Shown in pieces: positions 1 through 6,468 of a stretch of DNA of 6,474 bases. Positions within the stretch are counted from its first letter, which is position 1, and each line of letters opens with the position of its first letter. A program made the position numbers and the translations under genes. The stretch is from contig QHXL01000055.1 in NCBI GenBank assembly GCA_003222935.1, forward strand, positions 1 through 6,474, in the 5' to 3' direction. The notes beneath the pieces were generated by a model. The model was not told the DNA's origin. It ran no database searches and saw only the letters and a list, made by a program, of their open reading frames with translations. The stretch comes from Acidobacteriota bacterium (GTDB lineage: Bacteria > Acidobacteriota > Blastocatellia > Pyrinomonadales > Pyrinomonadaceae).

Positions 1-186
1 ACGCATTACCTTCGGGTTGGAAAAGATAGTGAAAATTGCGTCGACGTCTGAAGTTCGGAGTGGACGCAAAAGCACTCGTTCGCAGGTGATAGTGGGAAGT
101 GTTTTCACTAGTCAATATTCATTCCGTCGTATTGCTGCCCAGAGCGCATGTATCTTTCGCCGAACTGCTGCTCATGCCTAACATCC

Positions 187-867
187 TTAACGTCCGCACC
201 ACGTCCAGAACGATCCATTGGGGAAGGTCAATTTGTTTCCTTTGTAGAACATGTCGCCCTTCATCCGATCTCCGCCGTTGTCGAGCCAAAAATAAGGACC
301 TTCCATATTGCCGCCATAACGAGTGCCGTCTTCGGTGACGATCGAGAGTTCACCCTTCGCATCATGCGACACCGTTCTTGGTCGTTTTCGATCTCCGTTT
401 AAACACCACTGGCCTTCGATTCGATTAAGTGTCCACGAACCGTCTTTCACTCGAGCATTTTTCCATGGTCCGCCGAGAAAGTTCGCCCAACTGAGTTCGA
501 GCCATCCGGCGCCGCCGTCTCCATTTGCGCTGGTCCATGTATGTTGCAGGCGTTTGCCAACGAGGGTTCCGTTAAGTGTGCCGGTGCGACCATCGGCCCA
601 GTTGATGACGCCAGTGATGTTTGCGCCGTTTTGCGTCAGGATAAGTTCGGAATCGCCAAATCCATTTCCAGTCGTCCACCATTTGCCGTCGATTCGATCC
701 AGCGCTCCCGTTCGCCTGGGAGCTGCAGGTGCTTTGGGGGTTGTTGTTTCTTTTGGCTTGGTTGGAGGCCCGGGAACAGTGCCCCCGTGCGGTTCAGTCT
801 GCGCGAAGGTGTTTATGGCCGCGCACAGGATTAGAAGGAGGAGTCGCAGTGTCATTCGATTTTGCAT
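187..867 (-). CDS. Secreted tryptophan-rich beta protein, function unknown
   Basis: I do not recognise a named family. The 226-residue product starts with a signal peptide: Arg4 and Arg8, a Leu/Ile-rich core, then NTFA with likely cleavage after Ala22. Cys15 lacks a small residue before it, so this is not a good lipobox. A Pro/Thr/Lys-rich linker (about residues 24-52) follows. The rest is two Trp/Gly-rich parts that open alike, 'RIDGKWWTTGNG' near residue 58 and 'RIEGQWCLNGD' near residue 150. Alternating Gly, Trp and hydrophobic residues suggest small antiparallel beta barrels or sheets, possibly lipocalin-like (inference). It ends in 'NGSFWTWCGR', a natural-looking last strand. The ATG at 867 was chosen; an in-frame ATG at 855 is possible, and neither has a clear Shine-Dalgarno. 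A REP-like motif ends only 6 bases upstream, so the promoter and leader must overlap it or be very short. Likely periplasmic or extracellular. Confidence 0.75.
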   Translation of the reverse strand: MQNRMTLRLLLLILCAAINTFAQTEPHGGTVPGPPTKPKETTTPKAPAAPRRTGALDRIDGKWWTTGNGFGDSELILTQNGANITGVINWADGRTGTLNGTLVGKRLQHTWTSANGDGGAGWLELSWANFLGGPWKNARVKDGSWTLNRIEGQWCLNGDRKRPRTVSHDAKGELSIVTEDGTRYGGNMEGPYFWLDNGGDRMKGDMFYKGNKLTFPNGSFWTWCGR

Positions 868-873
868 AAATAG

Positions 874-897
874 TGTCCGATAGCTTCAGCTTGTCGG
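874..897 (-). repeat. REP-like palindromic motif, copy A
   Basis: On the plus strand this reads TGTCCGATA, GCTTCAGCTT, GTCGG. It matches the copy at 6445-6468 except for one missing base and a C/T change. On the minus strand it folds as CCGA..AGC-TGAA-GCT.TCGG, a short imperfect stem with a tetraloop. It lies 6 bases before the start codon of the secreted protein, in the same orientation relative to the gene as copy C is to the sugar dehydrogenase. It may be a dispersed REP-type repeat or a conserved promoter-proximal element; the window alone cannot separate these. Confidence 0.5.
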
Positions 898-919
898 CTT
901 ACTTTAGCTGGTTGTCCTT

Positions 920-958
920 AAAAGAGAAACAGCCACTTGTGTCTAAGACACGTGGCTG
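920..958 (-). terminator. Rho-independent terminator after the BON/LysM gene
   Basis: Bases 930-958 fold into a hairpin: CAGCCAC pairs with GTGGCTG (7 bp), a TT bulge follows on one side, then GTGTC pairs with GACAC across a TAA loop. On the minus strand the stem is followed by TTTCTCTTTT, a good U-rich tail, 49 bases past the stop codon of the BON/LysM gene. The plus-strand side also has a T-rich run (CTTTCTTAT), so it could stop transcription from both sides. It separates the BON/LysM gene from the secreted protein gene. Confidence 0.75.
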
Positions 959-1006
959 CTTTCTTATCGAGTGGGCTACAGGCTATAGCATCGAACAGAC
1001 GATACA

Positions 1007-1461
1007 TTAAGCGTTGTCGTCGGGTGGGATTACGAGTTTCTGACCAACCTGGATCTTGTCCGGATCCTTTAATTGATCGCGATTGGCGTAGAAAATTCGC
1101 ATGTACTCATTGGCATCGCCGTAAAACTGCTTGCTTATTTTCGACAGGTTGTCGCCACCCTTCACTTCGTAGGACTGCCCGCCAGCACCCTGACCACCGC
1201 CCGCGGCTGCACCAACCGCACGACTCGTGTCGACACTGATATCGGCTGTGATGTCATCTGCATTCGCGTTCACGAGTTTGATCTGATCCCAAAACTTATT
1301 CTTCGCTTCTTCTGAAGGAGCGATTCCTTTGATGAAGAGCTTGTTGTCTTGAACAGCACTGTTTGATAGCGTTGCTTGAGTTCATTGAAGCGTTGTTGTG
1401 CACCTTGTTGTTGCTCGGCATCTGTAGCGCCTCGGCCAAACATTTTATCGAATAATCCCAT
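1007..1461 (-). pseudogene. BON/LysM protein (YgaU/Kbp-like), single-base frameshift
   Basis: Two overlapping frames together give one protein of about 151 residues, close to the 149 of E. coli YgaU (Kbp, a cytoplasmic K+-binding BON-LysM protein). The first frame starts at ATG 1461 with MGLFDKMFGRGATDAEQQQ, with AAAGGA about 8 bases upstream. It runs through 'NELKQRYQTVL', then turns into Ser/Lys-rich nonsense ending at 1270. The -1 frame continues 'VQDNKLFIKG', then 'SEEAKNKFWDQIKLVNANADD' split over the BON-like part, a Gly/Ala linker, and a full LysM domain from 'YEVKGGDNLSKISKQFYGDAN' (first 20 residues diagnostic) to 'QVGQKLVIP'. One base appears missing near 1345-1365; adding a G after the CTG codon would give 'QTVLVQDNKLF'. 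No signal peptide, so cytoplasmic. Both halves keep family residues, so the break is recent or a sequencing error. A K+-binding role is inference from YgaU. Confidence 0.8.
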
Positions 1462-1495
1462 AATGGTTCCTTTCACTTGCAATTAGTTGTTACAG

Positions 1496-1514
1496 GCACA
1501 GACTGGAGCTGTGC
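1496..1514 (-). other. Short hairpin in leader of the BON/LysM gene
   Basis: GCACAG and CTGTGC form a perfect 6-bp stem around a 7-base loop, 34 bases before the ATG at 1461. On the minus strand no U-run follows directly, so it is not a standard terminator. It could be a leader RNA structure or chance. The rest of 1483-1631 shows no clear promoter and no convincing terminator for the phosphotransferase gene upstream. Confidence 0.3.
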
Positions 1515-1631
1515 TGCTCAGTTGTTTTTGATAGGGGCCTGATCAACCGACAGGGAATTTGGGGTTGGAAATCGAGCCGCAGTTGAATGGCGACATCATA
1601 CCGCAGCGAGACTCATCCGAAAAGAGTTAGC

Positions 1632-2571
1632 TCAGGCAACATCCCTCTGCTCGATTGTTGCCCTGGTCAATTCAAGCAACTCGGCTTCAACATCGGCGGG
1701 CAGTTCATCATGAGTCAACAATTCAACAAGAGCAGTTAGATCGATAACCCTTACAAGCTCGCGCCAGTTGTCCGGCAACTTTCCACCATGCGCAACAAAG
1801 GCTTGCGAAAAGTGAGGCTCACACAAACTTTGACTGAATCTTTCGTAGCGTAAGAAGTGACCGACATCGAGAAGTGGCGATCCAGAAAATGCAAACTCCC
1901 AATCGATAATCGCCGCCACAACCCATCGCCCTCGTTCTTCAGAAACCAAAATATTTCGGTTCCCGAAATCGCTATGCACGAGACGATGCTCATCATCAAG
2001 GTTCCGTAAGTCCCACACCCAGGACCAGACAAAATTGTGAACCTCGTCTACAAGCTTCAAACCGAGCCGTTGTTGACACTTCGCTGACTCCAAAAAAGTA
2101 TCGAGCAGTCGTGGAATAAACCTCCAACTTGCCTGGAGTCGTCACCAATCTTCCAGGCTTTTGAAATTGGAATAGACCGATGGAAGCTAGAGTTTGCCCG
2201 ACCGAGTAGGCTGCCTGTCTGATTGCTTCGAGATTGTTCGTCTGCTTTAACTCCTGGAACGTGATGCCCTTAATGAACTCGCTAACGACAAAAGCCGCGG
2301 AACCGTCGATTCCCTCCGGGTTGGCATACAGAACGCGTGGAATCCGAACCTTACTCGCAATCAGATCCTGGAGCGCCGACTCCTTTCGACAGACATCTGC
2401 ACCATCGCGGTAGAATCGAAGCACTATTGATTCTTCGTTATCCGCAAAGTCGATCTTTAGATTTGTATTGATTACGCCGCCAACGAGTGGTTGGACGTTT
2501 CGAACTGATCGATTCGGAAATGTAGTTGAGAGTATTTGTCGGAGCTGAAATTCGTCGATCGGTGAGATCAT
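1632..2571 (-). pseudogene. APH-family phosphotransferase, single-base frameshift
   Basis: A small-molecule kinase of the aminoglycoside-phosphotransferase/choline-kinase fold, in two frames. The upstream frame (ATG 2571) carries the N-lobe: 'PLVGGVINTNLKI' as nucleotide loop, 'SIVLRFYRDG', the 'CRKESALQDLI' helix with its Glu, and hinge 'AFVVSEFIKG'. It reads sensibly through 'FQKPGRLVTTPGKLE', then drifts. The downstream frame resumes as 'RFIPRLLDTFLESAKCQQRLG' (split here: RFIPRLLDTF then LESAKCQQRLG). It holds the catalytic Brenner loop 'LVHSDFGNRNILV' (H-x-D-x4-N), the metal-binding 'IDWEFAFSGSPLLDVGHF' and the stop at 1632. One extra base (or two missing) near 2110-2130 would explain it; repaired length is about 312 residues. 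All catalytic motifs survive, so decay is recent or the indel is an error. The substrate cannot be told: many such genes are not antibiotic-resistance enzymes. No strong ribosome site precedes ATG 2571. Confidence 0.8.
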
Positions 2572-2590
2572 TCGGGTTGGTTAATTTGCT

Positions 2591-2650
2591 CGAGCAGGAC
2601 GGGGCGTCGACGAGGCGAGAATGGCGGGGGCGCGCTGCGCTTGCCCCCTT
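2591..2650. repeat. GC-rich intergenic patch with hairpin, possible dispersed repeat
   Basis: This patch in the 157-base gap between the peptidase stop and the phosphotransferase start is much richer in GC than the AT-rich DNA beside it. GGGGGC at 2626-2631 pairs with GCCCCC at 2643-2648 around an 11-base loop that itself contains GCGC twice. Neither side has a U-run of terminator length, although the plus strand continues CTTTCC. It may be a REP-type palindrome or part of a terminator for the peptidase gene. Its boundaries are my estimate. Confidence 0.35.
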
Positions 2651-2728
2651 TCCATCTTGTACTATTCCAACCAGGTGTTTATTCAACTAGCTGGTTTCTT
2701 CGTAATAGCCACTATTTGACCTGGTGGT

Positions 2729-4909
2729 CTAACGCTGACTGCTGCTGCTACTCACGTCGCTTACCTCGTATTCAGGTTTCGCTACTCCCAACAACCATTT
2801 ATCAAACCAACCGACGATGTGTTGGAGTCGTTCGATGCGGTGCCAAGGCTGTCCTGAACGCGAGAGCTCGTGCGTTTCATTTGGGAAGCGAACCATTACG
2901 GTCGGGATCTTTCTATACTTCAACGCACGAAACAGTTGTTCACCACCACTTCCGGTAGGCGTGCGATAGTCGGTTTCACCGAGTATCAACATCAACGGAG
3001 TTTGGATCTTGGTGACGTAAGTTATCGGCGAGCGTGCCTTGTAGTCTTCGGGATCTTCAAAAGGCGGCGCTTTAAACCACGTCGGTTGAAACAGAGTGAA
3101 GTCGGCCGTGTACCACCAATCAGTCCATGATGAAATATCGCGTTGTGAAACTGCCGCAGCGAAACGCGTAGTCTGGGTGATGGTCCAATTCGTTAACAGT
3201 CCACCGCCACTGCCACCGGTTACGCCAAGTCGTTTCTCATCGATATAGCCGCGCTTGATTAGTTCGTCGACCCCCGCCATCAAATCCTTATAGTCGTCGC
3301 CGGGGTATTTATACTGGATGATGTTTCCAAACTCCTGGCCATAGCTCGTGCTGCCACGCGGATTGGGATAGATCACGACGTAGCCCTTAGCTGCCATCCA
3401 TTGAAATTCGTGATCGAAGATGAAGCCGTAAGCTGAGTGTGGTCCACCATGTATATTCAGGATTAGTGGATACTTCTTGTTCGGGTCGAAGTCAGGTGGC
3501 TTCTGCACCCACGAGTGGATCTTCTTGCCGTCGAAGCTTGTGTACCAAACTTCCTCGGGTTCGGTGAGATTCAACTTCGAGAACAAGTCGTTGTTGATAT
3601 TTGTGAGTTGTTTCGGAGTTCCAGAAGTTCCGTCGAGCCGGTAGAGATCGCCGATACGCGTCGGAGTTGAAATGAGGAGTGCAAACTTTGACGCGTCAGG
3701 CACCGCGCGAAAACTCACGACAGCCTGGTTACCAGTTGTGACATCAGTTTGGCGACCGGTTGTGGAATCAAAAGCCCCGACATTTGCTCTACCCTCCTTT
3801 GCAAACGACGCAAATATTCGTCGTCCATCCGCCGACCATACCGGAGGGTTACCTCCGCCACCTCTCGGCGCGGTGTTATCGCCGCCGACTCCCGCTCCCA
3901 GATCGAAACCAAAGTCCCCGGTTAGATTTTTTGGTTGTGCATTCGGGGCAATATCCATCACCCAGAGATCAGGCTCAGTGTAGGAATTGATTGGCTTGTT
4001 GGTGGACCCGTAGAAAGCGAACTTCTTGCCGTCAGGACTTACCGAGAGCGCCCCTGCATTCATATCCAACGAAGTCAGCTTGTTTGGTTGACCACCCGAA
4101 ACTGCGATTGTGTAAATGTCGGTGCTGCCTAGTTCGTAGTAAGGTTCCTCGGTGTGATCCGAGATGAAGTAGAGCTGAGAATTGTCTTTGGACCAGGCGA
4201 CATTGCCATCATCGTAGCGACCGCTGGTTAATTGCCTTGGCGTTACTTTTTCGTCGCCGGTCCTGGGTGCAGCTACGACCCAGATGTGCTGCGGATGTTT
4301 GTTGTCGACGTAGCCGGCGCCGTTCGACCGATAGATTGCGCGTGTGATTACGCGTACATCTGACTCGCGTTCCGGTGGAGTGGGGCTCGCCGCAGGACTT
4401 GCAGAAGGTGTTGCCGGATTGCGAGGTTGGGCCTTGGCCAACTCTTCAGCGGTGGCGCCATTGTAGAAAGTGATCATCTTTCCGTCGGGCGACCATTGAG
4501 GTCCGCCGACTCCGCGCGTTAGAGAAGTGAACTGAAACGACTCGCCGCCTGCCATTGCCAGCATGAACAGTTGGGGCGTATCAGGTCGTCCATCTCGCTC
4601 GGGAACTCGCACGAAGCACAAGTAGTTTCCATCAGGAGACCAACGTGGCGAGGAGTCTCGTGTTCCGGTTGTTAATTGTCGCATTTCGCCGTTTGCAGTC
4701 ATGACAGTCCAGATGGCCGTGTTGTAACCATCCTTTCTATCGTTGACTGTCACCTTCATAAAAGCGATGCGCGAGCCATCAGGCGAGACCTGTGGGTCTG
4801 CGATCCAGTTGAAATTGAACAGATCTTTTTCGGTGATGTTGCGCTTCTGGGCGAATGTTGGGGTTACGAAAATTACAAAGAGAACCAGAAGCGAGATACG
4901 GAGTCGCAT
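2729..4909 (-). CDS. Secreted S9 prolyl-oligopeptidase-family serine peptidase
   Basis: A 726-residue exported serine peptidase of family S9 (acylaminoacyl/dipeptidyl-peptidase type), hydrolysing peptides. ATG 4909 was chosen: it gives the signal peptide 'MRLRISLLVLFVIF..TFA' with cleavage after about residue 20, and AAAGGA lies about 9 bases upstream. A start at 4951 would put 14 odd residues ahead of that signal. Residues about 25-430 form a beta propeller with WSPDG-type (PD40) repeats: 'VSPDGSRIAF', 'WSPDGNYLCF', 'WSPDGKMITF', 'VSPDGKKFAF', 'WSADGRRIF'. An Ala/Pro/Ser-rich insert sits in the propeller. The C-terminal alpha/beta hydrolase has the 'NIHGGPHSAYG' oxyanion region, nucleophile elbow 'GGSGGG' with Ser567, Asp647 in 'GETDYRTP' and His680 in 'NETHELS': a complete triad. 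The tail ends in a Ser-rich run. Probably nutritional peptide degradation in the periplasm. Exact specificity is not visible. Confidence 0.95.
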   Translation of the reverse strand: MRLRISLLVLFVIFVTPTFAQKRNITEKDLFNFNWIADPQVSPDGSRIAFMKVTVNDRKDGYNTAIWTVMTANGEMRQLTTGTRDSSPRWSPDGNYLCFVRVPERDGRPDTPQLFMLAMAGGESFQFTSLTRGVGGPQWSPDGKMITFYNGATAEELAKAQPRNPATPSASPAASPTPPERESDVRVITRAIYRSNGAGYVDNKHPQHIWVVAAPRTGDEKVTPRQLTSGRYDDGNVAWSKDNSQLYFISDHTEEPYYELGSTDIYTIAVSGGQPNKLTSLDMNAGALSVSPDGKKFAFYGSTNKPINSYTEPDLWVMDIAPNAQPKNLTGDFGFDLGAGVGGDNTAPRGGGGNPPVWSADGRRIFASFAKEGRANVGAFDSTTGRQTDVTTGNQAVVSFRAVPDASKFALLISTPTRIGDLYRLDGTSGTPKQLTNINNDLFSKLNLTEPEEVWYTSFDGKKIHSWVQKPPDFDPNKKYPLILNIHGGPHSAYGFIFDHEFQWMAAKGYVVIYPNPRGSTSYGQEFGNIIQYKYPGDDYKDLMAGVDELIKRGYIDEKRLGVTGGSGGGLLTNWTITQTTRFAAAVSQRDISSWTDWWYTADFTLFQPTWFKAPPFEDPEDYKARSPITYVTKIQTPLMLILGETDYRTPTGSGGEQLFRALKYRKIPTVMVRFPNETHELSRSGQPWHRIERLQHIVGWFDKWLLGVAKPEYEVSDVSSSSSQR

Positions 4910-4953
4910 GTTGTGTTCCTTTCGGTAAAACGGGTTGGCAACGGCTGGCACGC

Positions 4954-4981
4954 ATTCTAACGCAGGTTTGCCGAATGTCCG
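4954..4981 (-). promoter_or_regulatory. Possible sigma-70 promoter of the S9 peptidase gene
   Basis: On the minus strand CGGACA and TAGAAT are separated by 16 bases, with the second box 44 bases before the ATG at 4909. The -10 match is fair, the -35 match weak. The -35-like box is the outer tip of the large inverted repeat, so if real, the repeat supplies half of the promoter. Only 64 bases lie between the repeat and the start codon, so the promoter must be here or inside the repeat. Confidence 0.25.
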
Positions 4982-5210
4982 ATATGCTTTAGAGCCTCTT
5001 GCAAAAGCCAGGACGAGGAGAAAAAGGAAATATAGTTAAGTACAAGTAAGGAAGGGCGGTTTACCCCCGCTGGCCTGGCTGGAAGAACCCTGAGGTAGCT
5101 CTTGGTTAGGCCAGCGGGGGTAAACCGCCCTTCCTTACTTGTACTTAACTATATTTCCTTTTTCTCCTCGTCCTGGCTTTTGCAAGAGGCTCTAAAGCAT
5201 ATCGGATATT
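4974..5210. repeat. Large inverted repeat: 99-bp perfect arms, 31-nt loop
   Basis: Bases 4978-5076 are the exact reverse complement of 5108-5206, with no mismatch over 99 bp. After one mismatch (4977 against 5207) three more bases pair on each side, giving 4974-5210. The loop is 5077-5107. Each arm, from the outside in, has TCCGATATGCTTTAG, a purine-rich AGGACGAGGAGAAAAAGGAA tract, an AT-rich part, and a GC-rich GGCGGTTTACCCCCGC close to the loop. No open reading frame of interest and no clear target-site duplication are seen. It fills the gap between two genes: one end lies 1 base past the sugar dehydrogenase stop, the other 64 bases before the peptidase start. The outer motif recurs alone at 6443-6461. 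Candidates are a MITE or REPIN-like mobile palindrome, or a fold-back artefact. As RNA it would be an extremely stable hairpin and would act as a strong barrier or RNase III target. Confidence 0.95.
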
Positions 5211-5211
5211 A

Positions 5212-6417
5212 CTATTTGGGGAAGACGTAATAAATGACGCCGGCGTTGTCGTCAGTTAAGAGAAAACCATCGCCGAAGGCAAAGATGTCACATGGTCGAC
5301 CGCTCACCACGCCATTCTGAAGAAATCCAGTGATGAAGTCCTGCGTCGTCTTCATTCCAGCGCCAACTCGCACCACTCGATAGCCATGCGCAATGCGTTT
5401 GTTCGTCGATCCGTGAAGCGCGACCAGGAACGACTTACTCAATTCAGCCGGACCAGACTTGAAGTATTCCAGGCCAAGTGGAGCCGTATGTGCTCCTAAT
5501 GGCACATTGAGAGGAGGTGATTTCTGACAGTCAAACTTAGCACCGCCCGGGTTCAACTTCTGATCCACAAATACCTTCGATCCGGATTGATAACAAAAAG
5601 GCCAACCATAGTTTGTACTGTCCTTGACCGTCCCCATAGTATCGTCGGGCTTGTTCAGCCCAAGGTGATCGGCGCCCATGTTTGTGACCACTAATTGGTT
5701 GTCGATCCAGCGCATCCCAACGGCATTACGAAGTCCACTTGCATAGTGGCGTTTATTTTTTCCGTCAGGATCCATCTCGATGATGCTGGCCCGTACGTCT
5801 TCCTTTTCCTCACAAGCATTGCAACTACTGCCGACAGATACGTAAAGCTTCCTGCCATTTGAGCCAAAAACTATGGTGCGAGTGAGATGCCACCCGCCGT
5901 ACTTGTATGACAGGCCATAGTCGGGATAGGTAGCAACAGTTTCGGGTTGACCTGTTGGTTTGAGCGAACGCGCTTCGTAACGATAGCGAATGAGACGATC
6001 AGTTAACGCCAGGTAAAACCAGTCTGTCCCGTTCAAGTCTTTATAAAAGGCAACGCTGTTTGGATTTCGCAGGCCACTCATGAACTGAGTAACTTTTTTG
6101 AAGCGTTTCGTCTTCTCATCAAAGTCGTCAAGGATGTAAACAGCGCCCCGCCTGTTATCAGCCAGGTTGAACATGTCGGTTACAAAAATTCGTTTGTCGG
6201 GGCTCAAAGCCATGAACCGCACACGCTTCAGACCTTCGACTGCCACCGCAATCTCAAAATTCTCAGGCAGGTTCAAGTTGAACGACTTGCCGTTGGCGAG
6301 AGTTACGTGATGTGGAGTTAGTTTTGTCGGCTGGGCGGAGACGTGAACAAACGACAAAGAAAGAAGTATCGAGATAGCAAGTGTAGTTCGTTTGAAAAAT
6401 TGGTAGCTAGTCGCCAT
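5212..6417 (-). CDS. Secreted PQQ-dependent sugar (sorbosone-type) dehydrogenase
   Basis: A 401-residue periplasmic oxidoreductase of the soluble glucose/L-sorbosone dehydrogenase family, a six-bladed beta propeller using PQQ and usually Ca2+ to oxidise aldoses or related sugars. ATG 6417 was chosen over GTG 6435 because it opens the signal peptide cleanly: Lys9-Arg10, hydrophobic core 'LAISILLSLSFV', cleavage after 'VSA'. Neither start has a clear ribosome site. Family motifs in order: 'GLRNPNSVAF', then 'GGWHLTRTIVF' with His177 as the likely PQQ/catalytic His, 'LYVSVGSSCNACEE', 'IIEMDPDGKN', 'ASGLRNAVGMRW', 'NYGWPFCYQSG', 'PLGAHTAPLGLEYF', 'VALHGSTNKR', 'GRPCDIF' and 'LLTDDNAGVIYYVFPK'. 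Length fits the family. TAG is followed at once by in-frame TAA. No PQQ synthesis gene is in the window, so PQQ would come from elsewhere in the genome or from outside. The exact substrate cannot be read from sequence. Confidence 0.9.
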   Translation of the reverse strand: MATSYQFFKRTTLAISILLSLSFVHVSAQPTKLTPHHVTLANGKSFNLNLPENFEIAVAVEGLKRVRFMALSPDKRIFVTDMFNLADNRRGAVYILDDFDEKTKRFKKVTQFMSGLRNPNSVAFYKDLNGTDWFYLALTDRLIRYRYEARSLKPTGQPETVATYPDYGLSYKYGGWHLTRTIVFGSNGRKLYVSVGSSCNACEEKEDVRASIIEMDPDGKNKRHYASGLRNAVGMRWIDNQLVVTNMGADHLGLNKPDDTMGTVKDSTNYGWPFCYQSGSKVFVDQKLNPGGAKFDCQKSPPLNVPLGAHTAPLGLEYFKSGPAELSKSFLVALHGSTNKRIAHGYRVVRVGAGMKTTQDFITGFLQNGVVSGRPCDIFAFGDGFLLTDDNAGVIYYVFPK

Positions 6418-6442
6418 GGGAGCAGAAGATAACACAGTGCTA

Positions 6443-6468
6443 AATGTCCGATATGCTTTAGCTTGTCG
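6443..6468 (-). repeat. REP-like palindromic motif, copy C
   Basis: AATGTCCGATATGCTTTAG at 6443-6461 is identical to 4974-4992 at the outer end of the large inverted repeat, and then continues CTTGTCG as in copy A at 874-897. It is partly palindromic: CGA and TCG at the ends, GC-TTTA-GC in the middle. It lies 25 bases upstream of the sugar dehydrogenase ATG. Being identical over 19 bases to another intergenic site is unlikely by chance in a 6.5-kb window. Confidence 0.6.

Noticed and set aside
2..181. Plus-strand frame open from the window edge to a TAA at 179-181
   Set aside because: No start in the window and composition (Ser/Arg/Ala-rich, no motif) unlike a protein end. Cannot be excluded as the tail of an upstream gene but not supportable.
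108..218. Minus-strand 36-codon ORF (MDRSGRGADVKDV...) overlapping the end of the secreted protein gene
   Set aside because: It has no ribosome site, is very short, and begins inside the last codons of a protein that already ends naturally. Probably chance.
323..883. Long plus-strand ORF of 186 codons
   Set aside because: It is antisense to the secreted protein gene, which has a signal peptide and a coherent sequence; the plus-strand translation is Pro/Ser/Arg-rich shadow.
1340..1370. Programmed -1 frameshifting in the BON/LysM gene
   Set aside because: No slippery heptamer and no evident downstream pseudoknot; YgaU-like proteins are not known to me to be recoded. A lost base is simpler.
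2438..2686. Minus-strand 82-codon ORF overlapping the phosphotransferase start
   Set aside because: Overlaps the conserved N-lobe in another frame, low-complexity basic composition, and covers the GC-rich patch.
2670..2725. ACCAGGT/ACCTGGT inverted pair flanking 42 bases after the peptidase stop
   Set aside because: Arms are only 7 bp, loop is long, and no U-run follows. Too weak for a terminator or repeat call.
3672..3983. Plus-strand ORFs over the peptidase gene
   Set aside because: Shadows of a clear S9 peptidase with propeller motifs and a complete catalytic triad.
4974..5210. Reading the large palindrome as an insertion sequence or CRISPR remnant
   Set aside because: No transposase ORF, no spaced direct repeats, and no clear target-site duplication at the ends.
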